Assembly (NCBI RefSeq): GCF_030409945.1
Contig: NZ_JAUFQV010000043.1
Location: forward strand, 310,001-374,000
Reading direction: 5' to 3'
Origin: Vibrio tapetis subsp. quintayensis
Lineage (GTDB): Bacteria > Pseudomonadota > Gammaproteobacteria > Enterobacterales > Vibrionaceae
Length of the DNA stretch: 64,000 nucleotides
Shown: in pieces, positions 44,519 to 52,626 of the stretch
How the letters are laid out: each line of letters starts with the position of its first letter
Position numbering within the stretch: position 1 is the first letter of the stretch
Translations under genes and position numbers: made by a program
The notes under the pieces: model-generated
Databases searched by the model: none
What the model saw: only the letters and a program-made list of their open reading frames with translations
What the model was told of the DNA's origin: nothing

Positions 44519-46039
44519 ATGAGACCGATGTATTTAGGTGCCGCAATGTTGTCTTTGATGACTGGAGGCGCACATGCCGCTGATGACGCTGTTTGTCAGT
44601 TTTTGCCGACATCAGAGATGCCCAAGTGGGTAAATCAAGATATCAGAGACGATGATTTTTATTACGCCGTAGGTGGTGCCAGTGGTAAATCGGGTTCATC
44701 ATATGTACCAATTAATACGTTTATTAATAATGCCCGAGAAGATGCTGTTGCCAACTTATCTAACTCGATACGTAGCTCCATAAAGGTTTCTACTAAGCGC
44801 ACCATTGAAAGCAAGAAGTCGAATAAGTCTAAGGCCGAAGTACGTAAAGAGGTAAAACAAAAAACGGAAGTCGTCAGTCAAGTAGCACTTGCAGCGGTCA
44901 TTGACGACGCAAAGTGGCTAGATACGAAACAATGTTTGCTCTGGTATCGTGTCAAAGTAAGCAAAGCAGGGGCTGAATTTGCAGTTAAAGCTTATGTAGA
45001 TGAAGTTTCTGAACGGCTCCATAAAAAAATAGAACAATTGACTCATCGTGAAATTGAACAAATACTTTCTGATAATGGCTTTTCTCCTAAATTAGAACAT
45101 GCAGTTCAAGCTTTATTAAATAATAGCCAAGCCTATTATCGTGGCCAGGTTTATAATGTTGCTGAACTGTATCAGCAAAGTGGCTTCGATTGGGTTAATG
45201 AAAGTGATAACTCTTTCTTTATGCGTTCCATTTGGGGGAGTAATAGCCCCATAACGCATTTTAGTTATCTTTATTATCAAAATAATGCAGTTACGTCGGT
45301 TGTAAGATCTAACAGCAGTTTGAATCAGCAAATACACGCATTAACGCAGTTGAAGTCATTCGGTGTAGATCTAAACAAAGTACGGGTTGGTGCCGGCCAG
45401 TACTTCCCTCATGGTGGCACGGACACGTATTCTTCAAAAAAGACAAACTCGTTATTCTCGGAGCGTGATGGAGATATTTACAGGGAAAGTCGTGAAGCAA
45501 CGTTGGGAGGAACGTTAAAAACGCCTTTGATTTTTAACTTTAAGAGTAATTCTAAAAAAGAGAGTTTAGGTTTATTACATTTTGCAGTAATTAGTCATAG
45601 AGCTGATTTAATTCAACCTTTATTATCGCTTGGTGTTGATATTAATCAGACGACAAGCTTAGGTTATACATCACTTGCTTTGGCCATAGAGTATGGGCAG
45701 TTAGGTTTTGCAAAGCAGTTGTTAACTCTAGGCGCTAATCCAAACGAACAAGACTCTATTGCTTATAAAATTGCTTACTTATTGCAACACTTAAATACTC
45801 CTGATCTATATAACCCTCAGTTTGGTGTTCCGAGTGCAATGAACCTTCCCTTGCTTCAAGATGTAATGTCTGAGATGGACTTGAATGCACGAGAAGTTAA
45901 CAAAGTTAAAAAGATGATACTGAAAAAATACCCAATTAATCTCACGATCACTACGGTTAAAATGAAGGAAGACCTTTATAACTACGATCGTAAAAATGTA
46001 GAAAAACAGGTATTTATAAATGGTGAGGAAATAAAATGA
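44519..46039 (+). CDS. Exported LPP20-like / ankyrin-repeat protein 1
   Basis: 506 residues. The signal peptide ends GGAHA before ADDAVC. Mature residues about 25-175 follow the LPP20-like pattern (MPKWVNQDI...YYAVGGASG...AREDAVANLSNSIRSSIKV...DTKQCLLWYRVKVSKAG). A helical middle region follows, and two clear ankyrin repeats near the C-terminus, about residues 355-415: SLGLLHFAVISHRADLIQPL and SLGYTSLALAIEYGQLGFAK, each ending in LxLGxxxN. It is similar in layout to the next gene, so they are probably duplicates. AAGGA precedes the ATG. Lower G+C than the surrounding housekeeping genes. Periplasmic location predicted. Role unknown. Confidence 0.65.
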   Translation: MRPMYLGAAMLSLMTGGAHAADDAVCQFLPTSEMPKWVNQDIRDDDFYYAVGGASGKSGSSYVPINTFINNAREDAVANLSNSIRSSIKVSTKRTIESKKSNKSKAEVRKEVKQKTEVVSQVALAAVIDDAKWLDTKQCLLWYRVKVSKAGAEFAVKAYVDEVSERLHKKIEQLTHREIEQILSDNGFSPKLEHAVQALLNNSQAYYRGQVYNVAELYQQSGFDWVNESDNSFFMRSIWGSNSPITHFSYLYYQNNAVTSVVRSNSSLNQQIHALTQLKSFGVDLNKVRVGAGQYFPHGGTDTYSSKKTNSLFSERDGDIYRESREATLGGTLKTPLIFNFKSNSKKESLGLLHFAVISHRADLIQPLLSLGVDINQTTSLGYTSLALAIEYGQLGFAKQLLTLGANPNEQDSIAYKIAYLLQHLNTPDLYNPQFGVPSAMNLPLLQDVMSEMDLNAREVNKVKKMILKKYPINLTITTVKMKEDLYNYDRKNVEKQVFINGEEIK

Positions 46040-47550
46040 AACTAATTCTGAAAGCCTTATCTGTTGTTTCGGTTATCTTATTACCATCAATCTCACTGGC
46101 TCAAACTTGTCCTTTTGGGGAGGCATCACCTCAACCATCATGGGTAAGTGATACTGAATTAAAACAGGAGATGGTATCCGCTGTTGGAGTAGAGCAGTAT
46201 GACTCATCAGTTCACAGCGATTTTTTTGCCTTACGAAAGCAATCAGAGGTACGAGCAAGAAAAGCACTCGCACAACGCTTGAGTGCTTCGATATATCATT
46301 CGATATTAAGTAACAAAACGCTATCTCATGGGCAATTAGTTAAAAAAGGTCAGTCAGTTGTTGAACAAGTAACAGAATTAACAATGCCAGATAGCCGAAT
46401 CACCGATAGGTGGTTAGATAAAGATAATTGCTTATTATGGAGTAAAATAGAAGTCGGTAATGATATTGTTGCTGAATACGTAGATGAAATCAGCGAAATG
46501 GAACAAGAGGTAAATGATACCCTTGAAGTAAGTATCACAAAGTCTGTAGTAGAGACCCTAAATGCAAAGCAGTTCTATCTGAACTATGATGGTTTTAGTA
46601 AAGCTCTTGACCAGCAAGCAATGTTGACCTTTCAAGGTGTTAGCAAGCCTGCACTCACTTGGATGATTGATAGCGGCTTTGACGTGTTGGAGCCCTCATT
46701 CGTGCGGTCATACCTTCTTAGTGATGGAATGGCATTGCCTTATAATACCAGCTCTATTGAAACTTATATGGCAGAGAAAGATTTAACGGCTGAAAAAATG
46801 GCTTATATTGTTCGTGCATTTAAAAAGAGCCAGTATTCAATTTATGATCTAAGAACGCCTATTATTCAGCATGAAGGAAGTAAAAATATTTTCATGGATA
46901 GGAATTCGGGTATTGATTTTCTGCAAGAGCAGGGGAATAAATTGGATGCCGCATTCGCTTTAGAGCTTCGCTTTAGTAAAGAGCAACCTTATTGGGACTA
47001 TCCTAAAGTGACTAATGTGTATGAAAATAGAAAAACGTTAGCTACTGGGGACCTTTCACTTTTGCATATTATGACTATTTTTCAACGTACCGAGTTAATT
47101 AGGGTTTTACTGGACGAAGGTTTTGACCCGAATGTCGAAGATATTAACGGCATGACACCAGCTCAATATGCAGTAGCGTTTGAAAACGAATCCATTACAA
47201 AATTGTATTTAGATAATAGTAAAAGCCTTAAAGGGGTTTATCTTATTGCTGTAAAAAAAGCAATCTATACGAGTAATAAGTATCTTTATCTAATGTCATA
47301 TGACAAGGGTACAATAGATATTATGACGACAAATACTGGTGTGGATTACGAAGGTAAGTTTCTTAAAAAATACAAGAAAGCATTTAAACGTAAAGATCCT
47401 AGTAATGTCAAAGCAGCACAAAAATTGATAAAGCAAAGTGTACATGCTCTGAATGTTTTTTGGAAAAGTGATAAGTATCATGGCGCTAATCGGTCGTTAA
47501 CTAAAAATTACTCAGATAGAAACATTAAACGCCTAACTGATTTAATATAA
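46036..47550 (+). CDS. Exported LPP20-like / ankyrin-repeat protein 2
   Basis: 504 residues, paralogue of the preceding gene. The signal peptide ends SISLA before QTCPFG. The LPP20-like region includes PQPSWVSDTEL, MVSAVGVEQYD, EVRARKALAQRLSASIYHSI and KDNCLLWSKIEV. At about 335-400, ankyrin repeats read LSLLHIMTIFQRTELIRVLL and GMTPAQYAVAFENESITKLY. The start overlaps the previous stop (ATGA), so the two proteins are probably made in equal amounts. Strongly A+T-rich coding sequence near the 3' end. Last gene of the operon, followed by a hairpin. Confidence 0.65.
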   Translation: MKLILKALSVVSVILLPSISLAQTCPFGEASPQPSWVSDTELKQEMVSAVGVEQYDSSVHSDFFALRKQSEVRARKALAQRLSASIYHSILSNKTLSHGQLVKKGQSVVEQVTELTMPDSRITDRWLDKDNCLLWSKIEVGNDIVAEYVDEISEMEQEVNDTLEVSITKSVVETLNAKQFYLNYDGFSKALDQQAMLTFQGVSKPALTWMIDSGFDVLEPSFVRSYLLSDGMALPYNTSSIETYMAEKDLTAEKMAYIVRAFKKSQYSIYDLRTPIIQHEGSKNIFMDRNSGIDFLQEQGNKLDAAFALELRFSKEQPYWDYPKVTNVYENRKTLATGDLSLLHIMTIFQRTELIRVLLDEGFDPNVEDINGMTPAQYAVAFENESITKLYLDNSKSLKGVYLIAVKKAIYTSNKYLYLMSYDKGTIDIMTTNTGVDYEGKFLKKYKKAFKRKDPSNVKAAQKLIKQSVHALNVFWKSDKYHGANRSLTKNYSDRNIKRLTDLI

Positions 47551-47565
47551 TAATTATACTTAAAC

Positions 47566-47599
47566 GTGATGCCTTCATTGTTACCTAATGAGGCATCAC
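47566..47599. terminator. Hairpin after the envelope operon
   Basis: GTGATGCC(T)TCATT / AATGAGGCATCAC, a 13-bp stem with one bulged T. It lies between the convergent ankyrin gene and DUF962 gene. T-run absent, so only probable. Confidence 0.6.
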
Positions 47600-47646
47600 T
47601 ACACCGAGCACTGGTCACTATCTTTATTCCGCAGTGATTTTTCTTC

Positions 47647-48105
47647 TCAATCATCATCCTGATTAGACAGCTTATGCCCTTTAAACACCCATACAGGGCC
47701 AATCAATAGAAACGAGATGTCGTCTAAGAAAGACGGTTTTTTGCCTTCGATTTTATGGCCGATAAACTGAAATGCCCACAATACAACAAACAGCCCTATA
47801 GACATGTCCAATATTGGAGCCTGTTCGTTGCTGAGAACAGCCACGATACTAATACAAACTGTGCTGTAGGCAGCCATCATCAAAAAAGTAATGACAGAAA
47901 GCAAAGCGTAAAAAGTTAAAACAGGCGCAAGTGCGATGAATACCCAGTTCAAAGTGATGCCGAATAGGTCAAAGCTAGGAATACTCCATATCAGCCCAAC
48001 GATAGAAAGATAGATCCCAGGTACTGCAATGGTGTGAATGCGTTTGTTGGCTGGGTTTTGGTGGCTTTCTGCGTAAGCCGCTAGCCATTGTTCTTGGGTA
48101 CGCAT
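47647..48105 (-). CDS. DUF962 (Mpo1-like) membrane protein
   Basis: 152 residues with about four TM segments. Family motifs: WLAAYAESHQNPANKRIHTI at the start (conserved H..NP.N...H) and WAFQFIGHKIEGKKPS, later LIGPVWVFK. Yeast Mpo1, of this family, is a dioxygenase acting in phytosphingosine breakdown. The bacterial role is unknown. Confidence 0.82.
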   Translation of the reverse strand: MRTQEQWLAAYAESHQNPANKRIHTIAVPGIYLSIVGLIWSIPSFDLFGITLNWVFIALAPVLTFYALLSVITFLMMAAYSTVCISIVAVLSNEQAPILDMSIGLFVVLWAFQFIGHKIEGKKPSFLDDISFLLIGPVWVFKGHKLSNQDDD

Positions 48106-48259
48106 AATCTGATATCGCTCTCATTTATCTGTTTTATTTAGATAAAGTTGGCAGCAATAGCGGAATAAATCAAATAATGATGGCTAGGATCCGGTTTTGT
48201 TTTCTTGTCATGTGCACCCCGTCAAATCCTATCGATCATTTACGAAACTAAAGGTTACT

Positions 48260-48308
48260 GGCATATGCTAATTATAATGTGGTGCAACATCATAATTGGC
48301 GTATGCTA
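48260..48308. promoter_or_regulatory. Compound operator before the DUF134 gene
   Basis: A 28-base imperfect palindrome (48270-48297; outer arms AATTAT / ATAATT, inner ATGT / ACAT) is flanked by the direct repeats GGCATATGCTA (48260-48270) and GGCGTATGCTA (48298-48308). It sits about 50 bases before the DUF134 start and is a likely autoregulatory site. Confidence 0.55.
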
Positions 48309-48354
48309 GTAATTATAGAATGTAACAACAATGAATTTAAGAAGGAGGCTGTTA

Positions 48355-48651
48355 ATGGCAAGGCCCAAAAAATGTCGACGTGTATGCGGAAGACCTGCGC
48401 ACAGTTGCTTTAAGCCAAATGGCGTTCCAATGAATCAACTAAAGCAGGTTGAATTATTATCAGAAGAGTTTGAAGCCTTGCGATTGGCAGACCAGCTGGA
48501 CTTAAGCCAGCAAGAAGCTGCTGACCAAATGGGGGTCTCGAGGCAAACATTTGGCAATATCGTCAAGAAAGCACGCTTTAAAGTCGCGACGTGTTTAGTT
48601 GAAGGTAATGCATTGGTATTAGCAGAGCCGATGACACAAGAATCGAACTAA
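48355..48651 (+). CDS. DUF134 DNA-binding protein
   Basis: 98 residues. The N-terminus MARPKKCRRVCGRPAHSCF carries Cys 7, 11 and 18 plus His 16, a possible metal site. A helix-turn-helix follows, DLSQQEAADQMGVSRQTFG (about 50-68). The DUF134 family accompanies NifX/NifB-domain and metal-cofactor genes and is believed to regulate them. The start at 48355 is fixed by a perfect AGGAGG at 48343-48348. First gene of a three-gene cassette. Confidence 0.87.
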   Translation: MARPKKCRRVCGRPAHSCFKPNGVPMNQLKQVELLSEEFEALRLADQLDLSQQEAADQMGVSRQTFGNIVKKARFKVATCLVEGNALVLAEPMTQESN

Positions 48652-48668
48652 GTAATAGGAGAATAACT

Positions 48669-49139
48669 ATGTATGCTATCCCTTACCAAAATGATCGAAT
48701 TGCTGGGCATTTTAGCAAAGCAGCTCAAATATTGTTTATTGAAGACGGGCATTTTCAGCTTATAGATAATCCCGCGGTGGCAAGTGTAACCTGTAGTGGC
48801 AAAAAATCCTTGGTGGCGTTACTGAAGCAGCAAAAAGTGACAAAACTTGTGGTTCGTAACATTGGCCAGCGAATGCTTGCGAAACTGTTTGAAGCCGATA
48901 TTCGAGTTTTTCATGCTCCTGCGCGCATGCCTGTTGAACAGGTTCTGACATGTGAATTAAATGAGTTGACCGATATTTCGCAAGCACGTGAATCAATTAA
49001 CGCTAAGTCTGGCGGTTGCGGTAAACATGTCGGGGGCTGTTCTCATACCAATCAGCAGGAATCATTGATAGAAGCTGCAGACAGATTGTGCACAATGATG
49101 GTTCGCTCTATCGGACCTAACAGTCAATATAAGAAATAG
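48669..49139 (+). CDS. NifX/NifB-domain (dinitrogenase cofactor-type) protein
   Basis: 156 residues. A dinitrogenase iron-molybdenum cofactor-biosynthesis domain spans about residues 1-105 (GHFSKAAQILFIEDGHFQLI ... VVRNIGQRMLAKLFEADIRV). A C-terminal extension carries GGCGKHVGGCSH, a Cys/His cluster likely to bind metal. No nitrogenase is present, so a general iron-sulfur or molybdenum cluster carrier role is more likely. Cotranscribed with the DUF134 gene (17 bases apart) and followed by an NqrM-like gene. Confidence 0.82.
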   Translation: MYAIPYQNDRIAGHFSKAAQILFIEDGHFQLIDNPAVASVTCSGKKSLVALLKQQKVTKLVVRNIGQRMLAKLFEADIRVFHAPARMPVEQVLTCELNELTDISQARESINAKSGGCGKHVGGCSHTNQQESLIEAADRLCTMMVRSIGPNSQYKK

Positions 49140-49153
49140 ATAAGGAGCAAACA

Positions 49154-49360
49154 ATGGCAACGTTACTGGTTACATTTGGCGTATTTCTATTGGTTATAAC
49201 GATAATGGCCATCGGTGTTTTGATGGGAAGAAAATCGATCGCAGGGAGCTGCGGTGGGCTTAATAAAGTCGGAATAGAAAAGGAGTGCAATTGCGAAGTC
49301 ACTTGCGACAGCCATCGTTTGTATCAGATCTCTGAACCTACCCAAAAAAGGACAAACTAG
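49154..49360 (+). CDS. nqrM: NqrM-like protein (Na+-NQR maturation)
   Basis: 68 residues. One TM segment (about 3-24) is followed by the NqrM motif RKSIAGSCGGL and cysteines at 33, 45, 47 and 51 (SCGG ... CNCEVTC). NqrM is needed to assemble the iron centre of the sodium-pumping NADH dehydrogenase. The usual nqrM sits beside nqrF and apbE. This copy lies instead in a DUF134-NifX cassette, so it may be an additional or condition-specific version. AAGGAG precedes the ATG. Confidence 0.83.
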   Translation: MATLLVTFGVFLLVITIMAIGVLMGRKSIAGSCGGLNKVGIEKECNCEVTCDSHRLYQISEPTQKRTN

Positions 49361-49423
49361 CACTGCTTTCGATGTCATTTGTTTATATTTTTCTGAGCTA
49401 ACTAATAAAGATTAAGTTCATTT

Positions 49424-49450
49424 TGGTGCATAGCCTACGTCAATGCACCA
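49424..49450 (+). promoter_or_regulatory. TGGTGCA / TGCACCA inverted repeat upstream of the chemoreceptor
   Basis: TTTTGGTGCA and TGCACCAAA, about 20 bases apart centre to centre, are the same half-sites as at the nirBD enhancer (16451-16486). It lies about 120-145 bases before the chemoreceptor ATG. NtrC-type binding is possible, but no exact sigma-54 promoter is found here. Confidence 0.4.
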
Positions 49451-49568
49451 AAGTGGCAATATTGTTAGCTAATTACATAATAAATAGACCAAAAAAGCGA
49501 CTATAAAGATGGCGTGTAAATTGCTTTATTAGTTTTATATGGATTGTATAAAATGAATAAGGAATTAC

Positions 49569-51689
49569 ATGAACCTTACAGAAAATGAACGTCACTGGCT
49601 TCCCTGGTTTGGTAGTACAGGAAAATTGGCGATGAAACGTGCTTGCTACTTGAACCGAACCCGAACACAGGAGTTAGAGCAAAGTTTTAATAATATCGCC
49701 CAGACGAGGGTCGATTTATTACAAACTTGGGCAAGTAATCAATGGTCATTTTTGGAAAATGCCGCTCTGTACTTATCGAGTAAGATTGAAGAAGAGCGCG
49801 CCGAAACGTTAACGCTGTTAGCAGAGCGAGGTGTCGATTTTTCGGAGTTGTTTATCGTGGATCACCAAGGGCAAGTCCTGAGCTCCTCCCATTCATATCA
49901 ACAAGGCAGCCAGCGTATTTCTGAGGTTGCGTTAGACGAGGGTTTAACCAAACCATATTTACACGGGCCATATATTGATCAGAGAACTCTTGATCTCGGA
50001 GCTTCCAGTTCTAAGTTTCATGATGCGGTTACCTTAATGTTTTACCAGCCATTTCATGACGAGAATGGCAACGGTGGATGTTTATGTGGCAGAGTTCCGA
50101 ATGATGTGATCGGTGACATTATTCAGCGCGAGGCAGGGCACATTTATAGCGAATCTGGTGATAATTATATTTTTATGGTTAAAGCCGAGCACGACAAATC
50201 GACGTTAGCTGGTACCGCATTATCTCGTTCTCGCTTTGAAGACAATACGTTCTCTCACGGTGAAAACCTAAAACAAGGTGTTAATACCGATTATGGCGTC
50301 GTTAAAGTAAACCGACACACAGAATTTGAGATTCTATTTACCGACCCTGCCACCAACGAATTGCATCCGGGAGTAAGAGAAACCATCGCACACGGCAGCA
50401 ACCTGTTTGTCGAATATCCGGGCTATTCAGATTATCGACATATTCCTGTTATCGGTAAAGGTGTAACGTTCCAATTACCCGGTTCACCTGATAAATGGGG
50501 AATGATGTGTGAATCAGATTTGGAAGAAGTGTATCGCCACAGAAGCTTATCTTACTCTTTAACAAAGCAGTTTGCTCTTAGTGCCACTATCATCAGTTTA
50601 GTCCCCATTTTTGTTACTCAATGGTTGGGCTTGTCTTTGTGGGTACAGGTTGGAATGGGTCTAAGTTTATCGTTAACGATTATTTTGATGTTTAGCCAGT
50701 TGTTGGCAAAACCATTAGCCAATCGAGTCAGGAACATGACGCAAGTGATGCAGACATTGGCTGAGGGAGACGGTAACCTAACTCAAAGACTAACGACAGA
50801 ACACTTAAAACCGGATGAAATCGGAGGATTAGGTCGTTGGACAAACAGTTTCATCGATAACCTTGAAGGGGTGGTGTCAGAGCTGATATTTGCGAGTAAG
50901 GAAGTGAGCCGAGTTTCCGAGTCTATGTTTCGTAGGACTCAGCAATTATCGCAAGCAAGTACAGACACTGCATCGTCTATTCAAGACATGTTAGATTTGA
51001 CCACCAAGCAGCAACAAGAGATCCACAATGCCAATGAGTCTGCCATTCACGTTGATGCTGTCATGCAAAGTGCGATGGAAAGTGCCGAAGGTGAGTTCAA
51101 ACAGGCCTCTGAAAGTGCCACAAACATCAAGCAAATAGTAGAAGCATCAGCTCAAAGTGTGAATGACGTAAACGCCGAAATGGACAAGATTTCAGGTATT
51201 GTCACCATGATTTCAGAAATCACCGCTCAAACCAATTTACTGGCCTTGAACGCGGCAATCGAAGCTGCGAGAGCTGGTGAACATGGCCGGGGATTCTCCG
51301 TTGTCGCAGATGAGGTTCGGGTTCTCGCAAGCCGAACGTCGACAGCGGCGAATAGCATTGGTGACATGTTAGAAATGCTGCAACAGCAGTCCAAAACGGC
51401 GGTTAAGTATATGGAGAAGGGCATAGAAAACGTTGAGAACAATTCGGTCCTGGTGAATTCGGGTAAGCGCAGCGATGAAATGCACAGCTCTGTATCTCAT
51501 CTGTTCGGTATTATCAACGACATTGCCAATAACAGCGCCCAGAACAGTAAAACGGCCGATACCGCTCAGTGTACTTCAGAACAGCTGACCCTCTCTTCAC
51601 AACAGTTATCGCGAAGAACAACGTTAATGAAAAATGCGCTATTAAAGCTGGATCAGCTAGTCGGGAGATTCGACGTAAAGTCGGCGTGA
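49569..51689 (+). CDS. Methyl-accepting chemotaxis protein, unusual topology
   Basis: 706 residues. Unlike classical receptors there is no N-terminal TM helix: a soluble region of about 330 residues with a Cache-like feel (LFIVDHQGQVLSSSHSYQQG) comes first. Two adjacent TM segments (about 334-380) follow, then a HAMP domain and the signalling domain with AQTNLLALNAAIEAARAGEH and VVADEVRVLASRT, intact. The sensing domain is therefore predicted to be cytoplasmic. No CheR-docking pentapeptide at the C-terminus. Ligand unknown. Confidence 0.85.
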   Translation: MNLTENERHWLPWFGSTGKLAMKRACYLNRTRTQELEQSFNNIAQTRVDLLQTWASNQWSFLENAALYLSSKIEEERAETLTLLAERGVDFSELFIVDHQGQVLSSSHSYQQGSQRISEVALDEGLTKPYLHGPYIDQRTLDLGASSSKFHDAVTLMFYQPFHDENGNGGCLCGRVPNDVIGDIIQREAGHIYSESGDNYIFMVKAEHDKSTLAGTALSRSRFEDNTFSHGENLKQGVNTDYGVVKVNRHTEFEILFTDPATNELHPGVRETIAHGSNLFVEYPGYSDYRHIPVIGKGVTFQLPGSPDKWGMMCESDLEEVYRHRSLSYSLTKQFALSATIISLVPIFVTQWLGLSLWVQVGMGLSLSLTIILMFSQLLAKPLANRVRNMTQVMQTLAEGDGNLTQRLTTEHLKPDEIGGLGRWTNSFIDNLEGVVSELIFASKEVSRVSESMFRRTQQLSQASTDTASSIQDMLDLTTKQQQEIHNANESAIHVDAVMQSAMESAEGEFKQASESATNIKQIVEASAQSVNDVNAEMDKISGIVTMISEITAQTNLLALNAAIEAARAGEHGRGFSVVADEVRVLASRTSTAANSIGDMLEMLQQQSKTAVKYMEKGIENVENNSVLVNSGKRSDEMHSSVSHLFGIINDIANNSAQNSKTADTAQCTSEQLTLSSQQLSRRTTLMKNALLKLDQLVGRFDVKSA

Positions 51690-51941
51690 CCGAATAACAC
51701 TGATGCTATGTAATGAGCCTACATCTGAAACGGGATGTAAGCGCATTGCATGGTTCATCTGTCATCTTTTGGTTCTTAAAAGAGTCGATAAATCATGGTG
51801 TTCATCGCGGTTAATTCGCGGGAGTGGCTATTCGAACTGAGATTAAGAAACCCTGCAATAAATAGCGTTATGCCAACTTCTCTAGCTGTGATATTGTCTG
51901 CCAATTATTGATATTAGACATTAGATAGCAGGTCGTAACCC

Positions 51942-52538
51942 ATGCGCGCATTTGTATTAAGAGCCCGTTCAGCCCCAACAGACAGCGAACAATTCCTAGC
52001 CTCCGTAGGACAAGAAGCTCACGTAGAGATATTGGCTCACACCTTGATGAATACGATCTTTGTGGCACAGTCTCATCGTGACGATGTTATCGTTTATCTG
52101 GTACTCGAGAGTACCAAAGATTATTCCAGAACCATATGTTTCAAGCCAAGCGAAATCAGTAACTTTGGTGGGTTCCACGAGCAGGCTTTGCTCAAAAAAA
52201 TTGCAGGAGCGTTAACGCTTTCTGTGGGTATGACCAAAGAGCAAACGCGTCAGGTTGAAGACGGTATTACGGTTCAAACCATTAGCTTCGAGAAGTTGAT
52301 TCAAGAATTAGCGGAAGATTACAACATCTACATGATGGATAAAAAAGGCACTCATATTCGTGAGCAAGCGTTTGAAGGCGACTCGTGCTTTTTACTTACC
52401 GACCACATTCCAATGCCGAAAAAGAGCTTTAACAGTTTAAAACGCTTAGGAACACAAAAAATCAGCTTAGGCCCTAAGATGTTATTTGCCTCTCAATGCG
52501 TGGTTCTGATTCAAAATGAGTTGGATATGCGTGAGTAA
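51942..52538 (+). CDS. trmY: tRNA pseudouridine-54 N1-methyltransferase TrmY-like
   Basis: SPOUT-class methyltransferase, 198 residues: MRAFVLRARSAPTDSEQFLA at the start, GALTLSVGMTKEQTRQVEDG in the middle, and a C-terminal knot region FLLTDHIPMPKKS ... ISLGPKMLFASQCVVLI. TrmY methylates pseudouridine 54 of archaeal tRNA. Homologues occur in vibrios, where the substrate is not certain. Single gene with its own terminator. Confidence 0.85.
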   Translation: MRAFVLRARSAPTDSEQFLASVGQEAHVEILAHTLMNTIFVAQSHRDDVIVYLVLESTKDYSRTICFKPSEISNFGGFHEQALLKKIAGALTLSVGMTKEQTRQVEDGITVQTISFEKLIQELAEDYNIYMMDKKGTHIREQAFEGDSCFLLTDHIPMPKKSFNSLKRLGTQKISLGPKMLFASQCVVLIQNELDMRE

Positions 52539-52569
52539 GTAACCTCGTGATTAAAGATTTATAATGATG

Positions 52570-52601
52570 AAAAAGCCTTCATTGTCGTGAAGGCTTTTTT
52601 T
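52570..52601 (+). terminator. Rho-independent terminator
   Basis: AAAAAGCCTTCA-TTGTCG-TGAAGGCTTTTT followed by further T. It ends trmY and, read the other way, the convergent lysE-like gene. Confidence 0.9.
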
Positions 52602-52626
52602 GTGCGTGTCGTTCTTCGTTTTTTAA

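Noticed and set aside
42009..47550. Type VI secretion or prophage origin of the envelope operon
   Set aside because: No tss, phage structural, integrase or attachment-site sequences were found in or next to it.
49454..49469. Sigma-54 promoter (TGGCAATATTGTTAGC) before the chemoreceptor
   Set aside because: GG to GC spacing is one base too long and the -12 element does not match TTGC.
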